A DNA stretch of 54,193 nt from Linderina pennispora (taxonomy: Eukaryota > Kickxellomycota > Kickxellomycetes > Kickxellales > Kickxellaceae), in NCBI RefSeq assembly GCF_002104995.1, contig NW_024468301.1:1-54193 (forward strand), in the 5' to 3' direction. This document shows positions 31,524-39,236 of this stretch, piece by piece (positions within the stretch are counted from its first letter, which is position 1; the number at the start of each line of letters is the position of its first letter). Made by a program: the position numbers and the translations under genes. Under the pieces are notes generated by a model that saw nothing but the letters and a program-made list of their open reading frames with translations, was not told the DNA's origin and did not search any database.

Positions 31524-33032
31524 CTAAACAACCGCCCGCAACACCGCACCATCACCAATACTGTAGAATCCTAGGCTCCTTGTATCGTTGTCAAGCTCAA
31601 TCCACGGCCCCTGCTCCTCTTCGCGCAAATACACACAAAACTTGCGGTTCTTTGCCAAGCGTATCAGCAGCGGCTTCAGCTGGCGCACCTGCATTGTCGG
31701 CAGCAGTGACTTTTCCTGCTCGCTCGTCGGCTCCGACTCAAGGTCACTGGCCACCTGCAGTGTAAACTTGACCAGCCGCGACCTTAGCGTGGCTGGTTTT
31801 GGTTTGCCGACAGTAGCTGGCAGCCCGTGCTTGTGGACCAGCGCGGCAATATTCGGATACTTCATGGCCATTGCCGCCGCCAGATCATCACCAGGCTCCT
31901 CGATCGATCTGGCACAGTGCGCAAGGTAATAGCGCTCCATCTCAGTGCGCTCCTCTCGCGTAATCACTGTGCCATCTAGTTTTTCCAACCGTAGAAGCCG
32001 ACCAATTGCCTGTGCCCGTGCCAGGTTGTAATCGCCGCTGACGACTGGAGTCTTGGTCAAGTGTAGGGTGGTCAGGCTAGGAAGGCCAGCGAGGTTGTCC
32101 ACGTCTGCCCACGATGCGACCTGCGTGCTGGTCAGGTTCAGTGTATGCAGGCTTGGGAACATACCGCTCTTGAACATTGGGATCGTTTTCAGGTTCTTGT
32201 TGCCACTCAAGTTCAGTGTCCTGAGATTCGGTAGACACATGCCCAGAGTGGCAAAATCTGACAGTTGATTGCACTCCAAATGGAGCTCCTCGACGAAGGC
32301 CAGCTCAATCGGCGCAATTTCTGTCAACCCGCTCCATCCAAATGACAGCGACCTGACCGCCAGGTTATTAGCGGCATTAGCGGCATCCAGCCACGAAAGC
32401 CCTGGCGAAGAGTCAATTCGCAACGTCTCCACATGATGCTGCTCTGTCGACGTGCAAATTTTATCAAAGTGGTTCGCGCTCAGATCCAGGGTATGGATGT
32501 TCGGCAATGTATGCAAGATGTCCTCAACCTGTGACCAGTGAGTCAGGAAGTCTCTAGCCAGGACCAGCGTATGAACTGTTGCCAGTGCCCCCTTGGTCTC
32601 CTCACGGTCAGCGTCTGAAATACCAAACACACGCCTGCCATCAAGCCACAGCACATCTAGCGACGTTAGCTGCCCCTGCTCGCGAGCAATCTTATCGAAC
32701 CCGACAACCTCGATCTTACCGCGCCTCCCGTCGATATTCCTGGGCACATTCGTAAGCTCTTCTGCGTCTGCAATGTACCTCGCTTTGGCTGCACTCAGAA
32801 CAGACTGACCAAAGTCGATGCGGGCAATGTGGCGGATAAAGGAGCCGCGGCCAGGGACGCTGCAGACAAAGTACTCTTTGCCATTGTGTGTGCCTGAGTG
32901 CTTACCGCGTTCGGGAGATTTCCACTCGACGCCGAGCCAGGTTCCCTTGGTGCCATCAACCGGCCCAGAGTATCGTACAACCCCTTCTTCCCCATCGATG
33001 CAGAACCAGCGACCAACTAAACCATCACTCAT
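31524..33032 (-). CDS. PAC2: Tubulin-folding cofactor E (TBCE / Pac2)
   Basis: TBCE binds alpha-tubulin during heterodimer assembly and disassembly. The 502-residue product has an N-terminal CAP-Gly domain (residues ~3-75: GRWFCIDGEEGVVRYSGPV, WLGVEW, GKHSGTHNGKEYF, GSFIR). The central LRR block (~125-370) has repeats such as IHTLDLSANHFDKI, VEELHLECNQLSDF, LRTLNLSGNKNL and LTTLHLTKTP. The C-terminal ubiquitin-like domain (~415-500: RLVKFTLQVASDL ... EQGPWIELDNDTRSLGFYSIGDG) completes the TBCE order. The longest open frame begins at 33047 with a non-ATG codon; the true ATG with A at -3 is at 33032. The usual CAP-Gly GKNDG reads GKHSG here, a mild variation. Confidence 0.93.
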   Translation of the reverse strand: MSDGLVGRWFCIDGEEGVVRYSGPVDGTKGTWLGVEWKSPERGKHSGTHNGKEYFVCSVPGRGSFIRHIARIDFGQSVLSAAKARYIADAEELTNVPRNIDGRRGKIEVVGFDKIAREQGQLTSLDVLWLDGRRVFGISDADREETKGALATVHTLVLARDFLTHWSQVEDILHTLPNIHTLDLSANHFDKICTSTEQHHVETLRIDSSPGLSWLDAANAANNLAVRSLSFGWSGLTEIAPIELAFVEELHLECNQLSDFATLGMCLPNLRTLNLSGNKNLKTIPMFKSGMFPSLHTLNLTSTQVASWADVDNLAGLPSLTTLHLTKTPVVSGDYNLARAQAIGRLLRLEKLDGTVITREERTEMERYYLAHCARSIEEPGDDLAAAMAMKYPNIAALVHKHGLPATVGKPKPATLRSRLVKFTLQVASDLESEPTSEQEKSLLPTMQVRQLKPLLIRLAKNRKFCVYLREEEQGPWIELDNDTRSLGFYSIGDGAVLRAVV

Positions 33033-33174
33033 TCTATGTATATTCAAAGTGTGACGGGTATATAAAAGCGATGTAGTAATCAGAAGCGAGTTACCAAGAA
33101 AAAGTAGAAGCTGCTATTCAAGCCGGCACCTTCATTCGTAGAGTATGGTTTCGTGCGTAGTGTGTACGTTATGG

Positions 33175-34116
33175 TTAAGTATGTGCAGACAAGATCTTCA
33201 GCGACGCAATCGCCGAAATGTCGTATTTTGTTGACTCGTCAAGCTCACCGCTGCTCTCTGCATTAATAAGCAGTTGATTGCGTCGGCGTTTGGTTCCGCT
33301 CCGCTTTGAGCCCATTGAGCGATCAGCGAAATCCCTCAATGTAGAGATAGAGATCGTTCCGTACGCCTTCCCTGTGACCTGGCCGATCCTGTAGTCGCTG
33401 ATAACTGGAGCCATATCGACAGAGAGCTCCGCAACCATAAAAGCGACTGTGTCTCCGACATTGACCTTGGAGGTTGGTGTTTCAGCCAGCGCCTCGAGCT
33501 GTGCGGTCGTGTAGGACGCGATTTCGCCAGCACGTACAAGTGGCTGCGGCGTAGGAGGGTCAGCATCGGATGAGCTGTCTGAACTGGACTCAGCCTCTTC
33601 ACTAGCAGGCCGCTGTCCTAAAACCATGTACGACTGCTCGACAGGGAACATGCTCTTAAGCGGGTTGGGTTTCCTACGCTTAGCAATCGCCGGATCACCG
33701 TGCTCAACGCTGCTGATTGTAACCTGGCGGGGCCCTGGATTCACAGAACTACAGGCCGAGATCCCTGCGTGCTTCGCCTGCTCGTCCATGCTGGCTTCTG
33801 ACGAGCTGGCTAGTGCCAAGGTTCCCTGTGGCGGTGTATCGGTATACACCCCAGCCTCGCAGTTGCTGGCCAAGTGGACGCTGACCAGATCCATGTGCGT
33901 AAGCAGATCAGAAACTGCATCCTGGTCCATCAGCTCGTAACCGTCCTTGAGAACGACGATAGGTTCGGTGGCTATCTTTTTGAGTCGGCTGCACAGTTCA
34001 TCCTTCATGCGCCTGACGTCTGGCGATTTGCAAACAAACAGGAACCGACGCTCTGGCAAAGGTGGCGCAAGATGGATGCGTAGGACTGTGGATACAGACT
34101 GAGTGTGCTTGCTCAT
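33175..34116 (-). CDS. Coilin homologue (Cajal body scaffold)
   Basis: Coilin scaffolds Cajal bodies, where snRNPs mature. The 313-residue product has both ends of the family. N-terminal ubiquitin-like self-association domain (residues ~9-82): VLRIHLAPPLPERRFLFV, MKDELCSRL, VVLKDGYELMDQDAVSDLL, DLVSVHL. The central part is Ser/acidic and disordered with a basic patch (AKRRKPNPLKS). C-terminal Tudor-like domain (~208-300): VGDTVAFMVAELSVDMAPVISDYRIGQV closely follows the vertebrate pattern (VGQLLAF...ELTSNYSPEVSDYKEGRI). The start is the ATG at 34116; the open frame two codons longer starts at a TTG. Coilin is absent from budding yeast, and its nearest array neighbours (34262-36203) share its N-terminal fold. 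Confidence 0.8.
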   Translation of the reverse strand: MSKHTQSVSTVLRIHLAPPLPERRFLFVCKSPDVRRMKDELCSRLKKIATEPIVVLKDGYELMDQDAVSDLLTHMDLVSVHLASNCEAGVYTDTPPQGTLALASSSEASMDEQAKHAGISACSSVNPGPRQVTISSVEHGDPAIAKRRKPNPLKSMFPVEQSYMVLGQRPASEEAESSSDSSSDADPPTPQPLVRAGEIASYTTAQLEALAETPTSKVNVGDTVAFMVAELSVDMAPVISDYRIGQVTGKAYGTISISTLRDFADRSMGSKRSGTKRRRNQLLINAESSGELDESTKYDISAIASLKILSAHT

Positions 34117-34261
34117 CGACAAGAGAAGGGTAAGTGGGATGGAAGGTAAATGGCTTAACTTGCGCCTGGGTGTGGAGAAACATGTATTTTTTCAGAGTAA
34201 CCAGCGCTTTTTAAACTTGTTGAACTGTATGGTCGAATAAAAGTATGGTATTGAAACAAAC

Positions 34262-34636
34262 TCAGCTATATGTCTGGTTCACGTAAACTGTAAGTCTATC
34301 TTCGTCTTTCATTAAATATTTGATGCGAGAGCTGTCCAGTAGGTCATACCCATTAAGCATTATCTGTAGAGGCATGGCACCGATCTCCGAAAAAAGCTGT
34401 TGTCGGATGTCCTCCTTCATGTTACCAACTGTATGCTGGGTATTAATGTAGATGGCATTAATGTACTTTTTGGACTCAGTAACTTTCCCTTGGTGGTTGA
34501 TCTTTGTAGGAATAACGATATTTAGGTAGAGCTTGAGATGCGGAGGAGGTATCAGCATGTCAGAGAGCATACGAATAACAACTGCACCAACCACGAGAGC
34601 AATGGTGACAAACGAAACGAGGTTAATAAAACCCAT
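34262..34636 (-). CDS. Membrane microprotein with coilin-N-like ubiquitin fold, copy 1
   Basis: A 124-residue product from the ATG at 34636. Residues ~4-30 form a membrane segment (INLVSFVTIALVVGAVVIRML), then a short PPP hinge and a domain of about 90 residues: HLKLYLNIVIPTKINHQGK, YINTQHTVGNMKEDIRQQL, LPLQ/MPLQIMLNGYDLLDSS, DEDRLTVYV. The last part matches the coilin N-terminal domain next door (LKDGYELMDQDAVSDLL..MDLVSVHL). It is the member of the array nearest to coilin and the most diverged. The open frame extends to 34822 but the upstream part is shared promoter-like sequence, so I chose the inner ATG. Function unknown; single-pass or tail-in-cytosol topology is inferred. Confidence 0.7.
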   Translation of the reverse strand: MGFINLVSFVTIALVVGAVVIRMLSDMLIPPPHLKLYLNIVIPTKINHQGKVTESKKYINAIYINTQHTVGNMKEDIRQQLFSEIGAMPLQIMLNGYDLLDSSRIKYLMKDEDRLTVYVNQTYS

Positions 34637-34995
34637 AATAGACAAGGTATGGAAAGTCGAGTCAATTGGTGCGGAAAGTAGAGGAGAGACAGGTCTAACT
34701 GTTGCCAATACTGTCGACTGGTCTTGTATGAGGAAATCAGCACATCGGGGGAATGTGAATCCTGAAATGTGGAAATAATCGTCTGGACTGTACTTGGCAC
34801 GCTCTGTATGGCTGTTTCCCAAGACACTCGGTTTCTATTTCCTGATGCCATGACAGCAGAATTGCTGGTTAGACAAATGATAGGGGGTGAGGGGGTATGT
34901 ATTTGTTGTTCTAGCGATAGCTGATGTGAAAAAGAAATCTAAGCAGCAGCTATCCCTGGAGAGAGCATATATTCGGAATCCTTAATTACGCTGTA
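34637..34995. promoter_or_regulatory. Array spacer 1 with duplicated flanking sequence
   Basis: About 360 bases. The stretch around 34789-34820 (gtacttggcacgctctgtat followed by ggctgtttcc) recurs almost unchanged at 35591-35622, and the following bases (gacagca, gatag, atgtatttg, cgatagctgatgtga) also recur, so the upstream regions of the array genes were duplicated together with the coding parts. Confidence 0.6.
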
Positions 34996-35433
34996 TCATC
35001 TTACTCTGCTGATGACTCTCCAGGATAAACTTCCTAGGCCTGATGGCTGATGTTTGCCTAGAGAAACTGCAAGTTTGTCGCCATTGTTCAGGGCATCTTT
35101 CACTTGAGAGCTGTCCAGTAGCTCGTAGCCATCGAGCTTAATCCGAATCGGCAAAGTGCCTGTTTTTGGGGGTAATTGTTTATAAATGTCCTTCTTCATC
35201 TCGCCGATTGTAGCCTTGGTATTCACGTATAATAGGGAGATATCATCCCTGTCAGGAGCGGTAATTGTGAGGAAGAGCTTGAGCTTTGGTGCCCTCTCTT
35301 TGGTTACAGTATGAATATACCAAATGACAAAAAGGATCGGGCCAAGGGGAGTAGAAACGAGAATAATGAAAAGAACGACAAAAATAAAGAAAATAAAGAA
35401 AATAACATCTCCAACCAGCTCGAGGAAATGCAT
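34996..35433 (-). CDS. Membrane microprotein with coilin-N-like ubiquitin fold, copy 2
   Basis: A 145-residue product with ATG at 35433. The N-terminus is strongly hydrophobic (residues ~9-44: VIFFIFFIFVVLFIILVS, then GPILFVIWYIHTV), long enough for two membrane passes. The ubiquitin-like domain follows: PKLKLFLTITAPDRDD, LYVNTKATIGEMKKDIYKQL, LPIRIKLDGYELLDSSQV, NNGDKLAVSL. About 22 extra residues follow the fold. The pattern K-K-DI..L-(x)LPI..KLDGYELLDSS is nearly identical to copy 3 and recognisably the same as the coilin N-terminal domain. Intact, so this copy is the best representative of the family. Confidence 0.75.
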   Translation of the reverse strand: MHFLELVGDVIFFIFFIFVVLFIILVSTPLGPILFVIWYIHTVTKERAPKLKLFLTITAPDRDDISLLYVNTKATIGEMKKDIYKQLPPKTGTLPIRIKLDGYELLDSSQVKDALNNGDKLAVSLGKHQPSGLGSLSWRVISRVR

Positions 35434-35845
35434 GTTGTAATTTGAACGTTTGGAGCAGAATAGATAGGCTTGAAAAGTAGAGGAGAGGAGGATTCAGTTG
35501 TTGTCAGCACCTTTAGCAGTCCTTGTCGATATAAAGAAATCAGTGCATTCAGGGCATGCGAATCCTTATATGGAAAACACTTTCTAGACTGTACTTGGCA
35601 CGCTCTGTATGGCTGTTTCCTGGCATGCTCAATATCCGTTCACTGGCATTATGACAGCAAAAGTGCGAGCTAGGTGAATGATAAGAGGCAAGTGGTATGT
35701 ATTTGCTGTTCTGGCGATAGCTAATATGAAAAAATCTAAGCGGCAGCTGTCTCTTGAAGGAGAATATACTCTCTTGATTGCATTACGTTATCCTACTGCT
35801 CTGAAGACTCCAGGATAAATCTATCATGTTTGATATCTAGGGTTT
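35434..35845. promoter_or_regulatory. Array spacer 2 with duplicated flanking sequence
   Basis: About 410 bases. It contains the second copy of the shared upstream block (around 35591-35710) and, near its end, a counterpart of the copy-1/2 3' region (gactccaggataaa near 35806-35819 versus gactctccaggataaa near 35014-35029). No gene in either strand is convincing. Confidence 0.55.
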
Positions 35846-36203
35846 TCATAGAAAAACTGCAAGCTTGTCGCCATTCCTCAGGATACCCCACACTTTGGAG
35901 CTGTCCAGTAGCTCGTAGCCATCGAGCTTAGTCTGAATCGGCAAGTTGCGAAACTCTGAGGGAAGATGGTGCCAGATATATTCTTTAATACCGTTAACCG
36001 AATTACCGGTGCTTATAGCAAACATCATTGAGATATCTTCTGTCAGGACAGACTACTGTGAGAAAGAGCTTGATCTTTGGCGAGCCTTCCATGAAAAGCA
36101 TGACATAGACGAAAATAAGTGGTAGAACTAGAACGGTTAGAGATATCCAAAACCCAACTACGGAGGTAATAAAATCTACAACACGAGGGGAAAGGTTCAC
36201 CAT
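35846..36203 (-). pseudogene. Membrane microprotein with coilin-N-like fold, copy 3, frameshifted
   Basis: ATG at 36203 opens a frame with a membrane segment (residues ~9-38, VVDFITSVVGFWISLTVLVLPLIFVYVML) and PKIKLFLTVVCPDR, then leaves the family pattern. The rest of the domain (GIKEYIWHHLPSEFRNLPIQTKLDGYELLDSSKV, NGDKLAVFL) continues in another frame to the stop at 35846. Aligning the DNA with copy 2 (CAGGGATGATATCTC versus CAGAAGATATCTC) shows a net loss of two bases around 36036-36044. No intron with usual borders fits the gap. Apart from this the copy is well preserved, so the break is recent or a sequencing error. Confidence 0.7.
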
Positions 36204-36369
36204 TTTGTACTCTGGGTATAGCACAAAAAATTCAATGTTGGGAAGAAAGCAGAAGAGATGGCTCAGCTGTTGTGCACAGCCTTTTCTGTTACGGTGGAGC
36301 AAATATATTCAATCTAAAGAGTGCCGCATAGACCGTCTAATCGATATTGGGCTGTTCCTTTATATGGTT

Positions 36370-36628
36370 TTAGGCAAAGGTCTTCTCGAGGTGCTCCATG
36401 GCCCAGGGAACTACAAAGGAGGGGAATTGGTGACAGTGTCAGTATATGCGCGGGCTGCTGCGAATTCACGCGCTACGCAATAGAGCTCCTCTGCTTTTGA
36501 TCCGGCAGCAACTTACCCAACCGCAGAACAGCGACAAGGCCGACGAACGACATGATGCCCTTGTTAGCCTCGCGGCGCATGAGAGCCTGCTGCTCAGGGG
36601 TGATTTCGGGGGCGCCGGGCATAAACAT
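36370..36628 (-). CDS. Tom5-like small subunit of the mitochondrial TOM complex
   Basis: A two-exon gene too small for ORF lists. Exon 1 36628-36517, intron 36516-36411 (GTAAGT...TTTGTAG, 106 nt), exon 2 36410-36370, predicting 50 residues with stop. The product has an acidic/Gln N-terminus (MFMPGAPEITPEQQALMRRE), one membrane helix (IMSFVGLVAVLRLV) and the tail PWAMEHLEKTFA. The splice recreates the Tom5/TOMM5 signature: human TOMM5 has VALLRVTPFILKKLD where this has VAVLRLVPWAMEHLE. Tom5 hands precursors to the TOM pore in the outer mitochondrial membrane. Without splicing the frame runs on 14 residues without that match, which supports the intron. It is divergent from Rad23. Confidence 0.8.
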
Positions 36629-36941
36629 TGTGATGAGCGAAGTGAATTGGAGTTGGAGGAATCGAGAAAGCTTGCGAGAAAGACGGAAGAGAGTCGCGCT
36701 CTGATCGCTTCCGCGGCTAGTGTGCCCAAGAAAAATTATGATAATGTGGTGAACCTGCCCAAAACGGCGCGTCACTTCTGCCCGTCACTTCTGCCCGTCA
36801 CTTTGCTGGCTATGCATGAATTTTTTTCTTGCCAAAGTGCACCAGCAACGCGTACGTCAGAATTCTTCTCTCTACTTCGAGTTCACTATCCATTTAATCG
36901 GCACGAGCATTTCTTTGTCCAGTTGTTATTCATAACGAGCA
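36629..36941. promoter_or_regulatory. Divergent promoter, Tom5-like / Rad23, with 13-bp direct repeats
   Basis: 313 bases separate the two start codons. In it the unit cgtcacttctgcc begins at 36770, 36783 and 36796 (third copy incomplete), each carrying a CGTCA core like that bound by bZIP/CREB-type factors. Whether the repeats act on one or both genes is unknown. Confidence 0.55.
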
Positions 36942-38201
36942 ATGAAGATTACACTCAAGACGCTGCAGCAGAAGGCAATCCAAATCGATGTCGAGGAGGC
37001 TGACACGATTCTCGAGGTCAAGAACAAGGTCGAGGCAGAGCATGGCTTCCCAGCCTCCACGCAGAAGCTCATTTTCGCCGGTAAAATTCTGACGGACACG
37101 CAGACGGTCGGCGAGATTAAGATTACCGAGAAGGACTTTATGGTGATGATGACGGTCAAGCCCAAGCCGGGTACCAAGCCCAAGGCTGCAGAGCCAGCGC
37201 CGCAGTCGGGTACCAGCACACCGGCACCGGCACCGGCAGCCCAGCAGCAGCAGCCTCCGGCGGCTCCTGTCGCACAGCGGACAGCCACACCCAGCGGTGT
37301 GCCACAGACCCCATCCCCGGCTTCACGCACAGCTCCGGTGGCTGCCGCTCCAGAGACACCAGCTGGCGACAGCGCACAGCAGCACCCAGTGGGCATGGGC
37401 GGCTCGTTTTTGAGCGGCGAGCAGTACGAGACGGCTATTGCGAACATGGTCGAGATGGGGTACCCGCGTGAGCAGTGTGTAACAGCTATGCGGGCCAGCT
37501 TCAACAACCCGGATCGCGCGGTCGAGTATCTGCTGATGGGAATTCCAGAGGCTGCACTTCAGATGGCTGATGCTCAGGATGCCCGGCGTGCGGAGGCCGC
37601 TGCTGCGGGTGCTGCACCGAGCGGCGATGCTGCTCTGGCTAGCGAGGAGTCGGCGCAAGAGGCACAGCCCGCAGCAGCCCCTACCTCGAACTCTGCCCGG
37701 GCTGCCAACCTGTTCGAGCAGGCAGCGGCAACAAGGACAGCACAGGGCCAGTTCCAGCATGGCGCCGGCGGGGCCAGTGAGTTGGCTGCCCTGCGCAACA
37801 CGCCGCAGTTCCGGCAGCTCCAGCAGATCGTGGCCGAGAACCCGCAGATGCTGCAGCCGGTTCTGCAGGAGCTGGCACAGCAGCAGCCGCAGCTTGTCCA
37901 GCTGATTGCCAACCACGAAGAGGAGTTCCTGCAGATGCTGCTGGAGGGCCTTTCCCAGGAGCAGGTCATGGCTGCGGTCCATGCTGGCGGTCTGGCTGTC
38001 GAAGGCGGTGAGGGCATGGACGAGGGGGACGACCAGCAGCAGTACATCCGGATCACGCCTGAGGAGAAGGCGGCCATTGACCGCCTGGTCGCACTCGGCT
38101 TCCCGCGCGAGCTGGCCATCCAGGCATACTTTGCCTGCGACAAGAACGAGGAGCTGGCAGCCAACTTTTTGTTCGACCACGGCCATGAGGATATGGACTA
38201 A
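36942..38201 (+). CDS. RAD23: Rad23, ubiquitin receptor and repair factor
   Basis: Rad23 shuttles ubiquitylated proteins to the proteasome and stabilises Rad4/XPC in nucleotide excision repair. The 419-residue product shows the full domain order: ubiquitin-like domain 1-76 ([20 protein letters not shown] ... [11 protein letters not shown]), P/A/Q linker, UBA1 ~155-195 ([13 protein letters not shown] ... [11 protein letters not shown]), a second low-complexity linker, the XPC-binding/STI1 domain ~283-340 ([20 protein letters not shown] ... LMIAN-like helices), and UBA2 ~370-412 ([21 protein letters not shown]). Length fits the family (about 400). No intron. The final residues HGHEDMD form the usual acidic end. 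Confidence 0.96.
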   Translation: MKITLKTLQQKAIQIDVEEADTILEVKNKVEAEHGFPASTQKLIFAGKILTDTQTVGEIKITEKDFMVMMTVKPKPGTKPKAAEPAPQSGTSTPAPAPAAQQQQPPAAPVAQRTATPSGVPQTPSPASRTAPVAAAPETPAGDSAQQHPVGMGGSFLSGEQYETAIANMVEMGYPREQCVTAMRASFNNPDRAVEYLLMGIPEAALQMADAQDARRAEAAAAGAAPSGDAALASEESAQEAQPAAAPTSNSARAANLFEQAAATRTAQGQFQHGAGGASELAALRNTPQFRQLQQIVAENPQMLQPVLQELAQQQPQLVQLIANHEEEFLQMLLEGLSQEQVMAAVHAGGLAVEGGEGMDEGDDQQQYIRITPEEKAAIDRLVALGFPRELAIQAYFACDKNEELAANFLFDHGHEDMD

Positions 38202-39236
38202 TTTTTATACCCTGAGGCCTCAGTTTAAAACCTTCTACGGCAACCACACATGCCAATGGCGTCTGAGGCAGCATCTCTTGTTCAGCACATTCAATCTATT
38301 ATTCAAACGGTATCTACTCATCTCAAGTGTGTAGGCATCAGGGGCCAGCTGTTGCTACAGGGGTCGGCGATGGTGCATCTAGCACAGCGCGAGGAACATC
38401 ATGGCATGTGCATATAGATTCTGTGGGCAGGTGCGTCAGCCATCTCGTCAAGGGCTTCATAGAACAGCCGGGATAGAGGAAGAACAGGTCGAGCACTGGT
38501 GTTTCCGCAAGCCTCCCGCATTGCGGGATGTCTTTTGCCACCAACGCGTACCTGCGACAAAATTCAGTCTGTGTTGTATCCGGATGTTACGCCGAGGTGC
38601 ATGTAGGCTCCATGGTAAAAGAAAAACGCAATGAAGGGGTGCCGAGCAGCACGGCGGTGTGTGTGTTCAATAAGAGGTGAGGATGCAAGCACCATATGTG
38701 ATGGCAGCACACGGCATTGTGGTCAGTGTGTTGCATATTGTCCAGCGTGGATGTGAGTGGCACCCTTCTGGACTACAAGCCATCCGGATCAGCAATGGCG
38801 CAGCGCATCCTGGCAGTGGCGGGCTCTGGGCTGGCAGCCGGGAGACATACTTGGCCCATGGACCCGGTGACGGGATTAGTAATCTGTCTGGCGCGGGTCA
38901 TGATGCCGAGCCTGGCACATGCTGCGCCCAAGCCTGCTGTGGCGATTTCACCTTGCACTTTACCCGGTTTTTGACGCCGAGTCCAAAACGGGGTGGCATA
39001 AAGATGCCTTTTTGTGGCTATCCGATGCGGAGACCCGAGCCATTTTTACAGGCCAGTTCCCGTTGCAGCCAGTTTTTTGCTCTCTGCTTGCTCTCATCCC
39101 TCCTTTGCAAAAACAATTTTAAACATTCCCCTTCTGCATCCTGCGTTCTGCCTTGGCTCCAGTCCAATTTCCACACCTCATTAATTATTATTCACTGCTC
39201 TTCAAAAAGCAAACCCCTCGTGACAGAAAGAAACGA
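38202..39236. other. Intergenic, no gene recognised
   Basis: About 1 kb between Rad23 and the MAPKK. Several frames of 60-190 codons exist on both strands but none shows a family pattern or conserved start. The last ~150 bases are pyrimidine-rich with tracts such as ctctctgcttgctctcatccctcc, probably the MAPKK leader. Confidence 0.45.
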
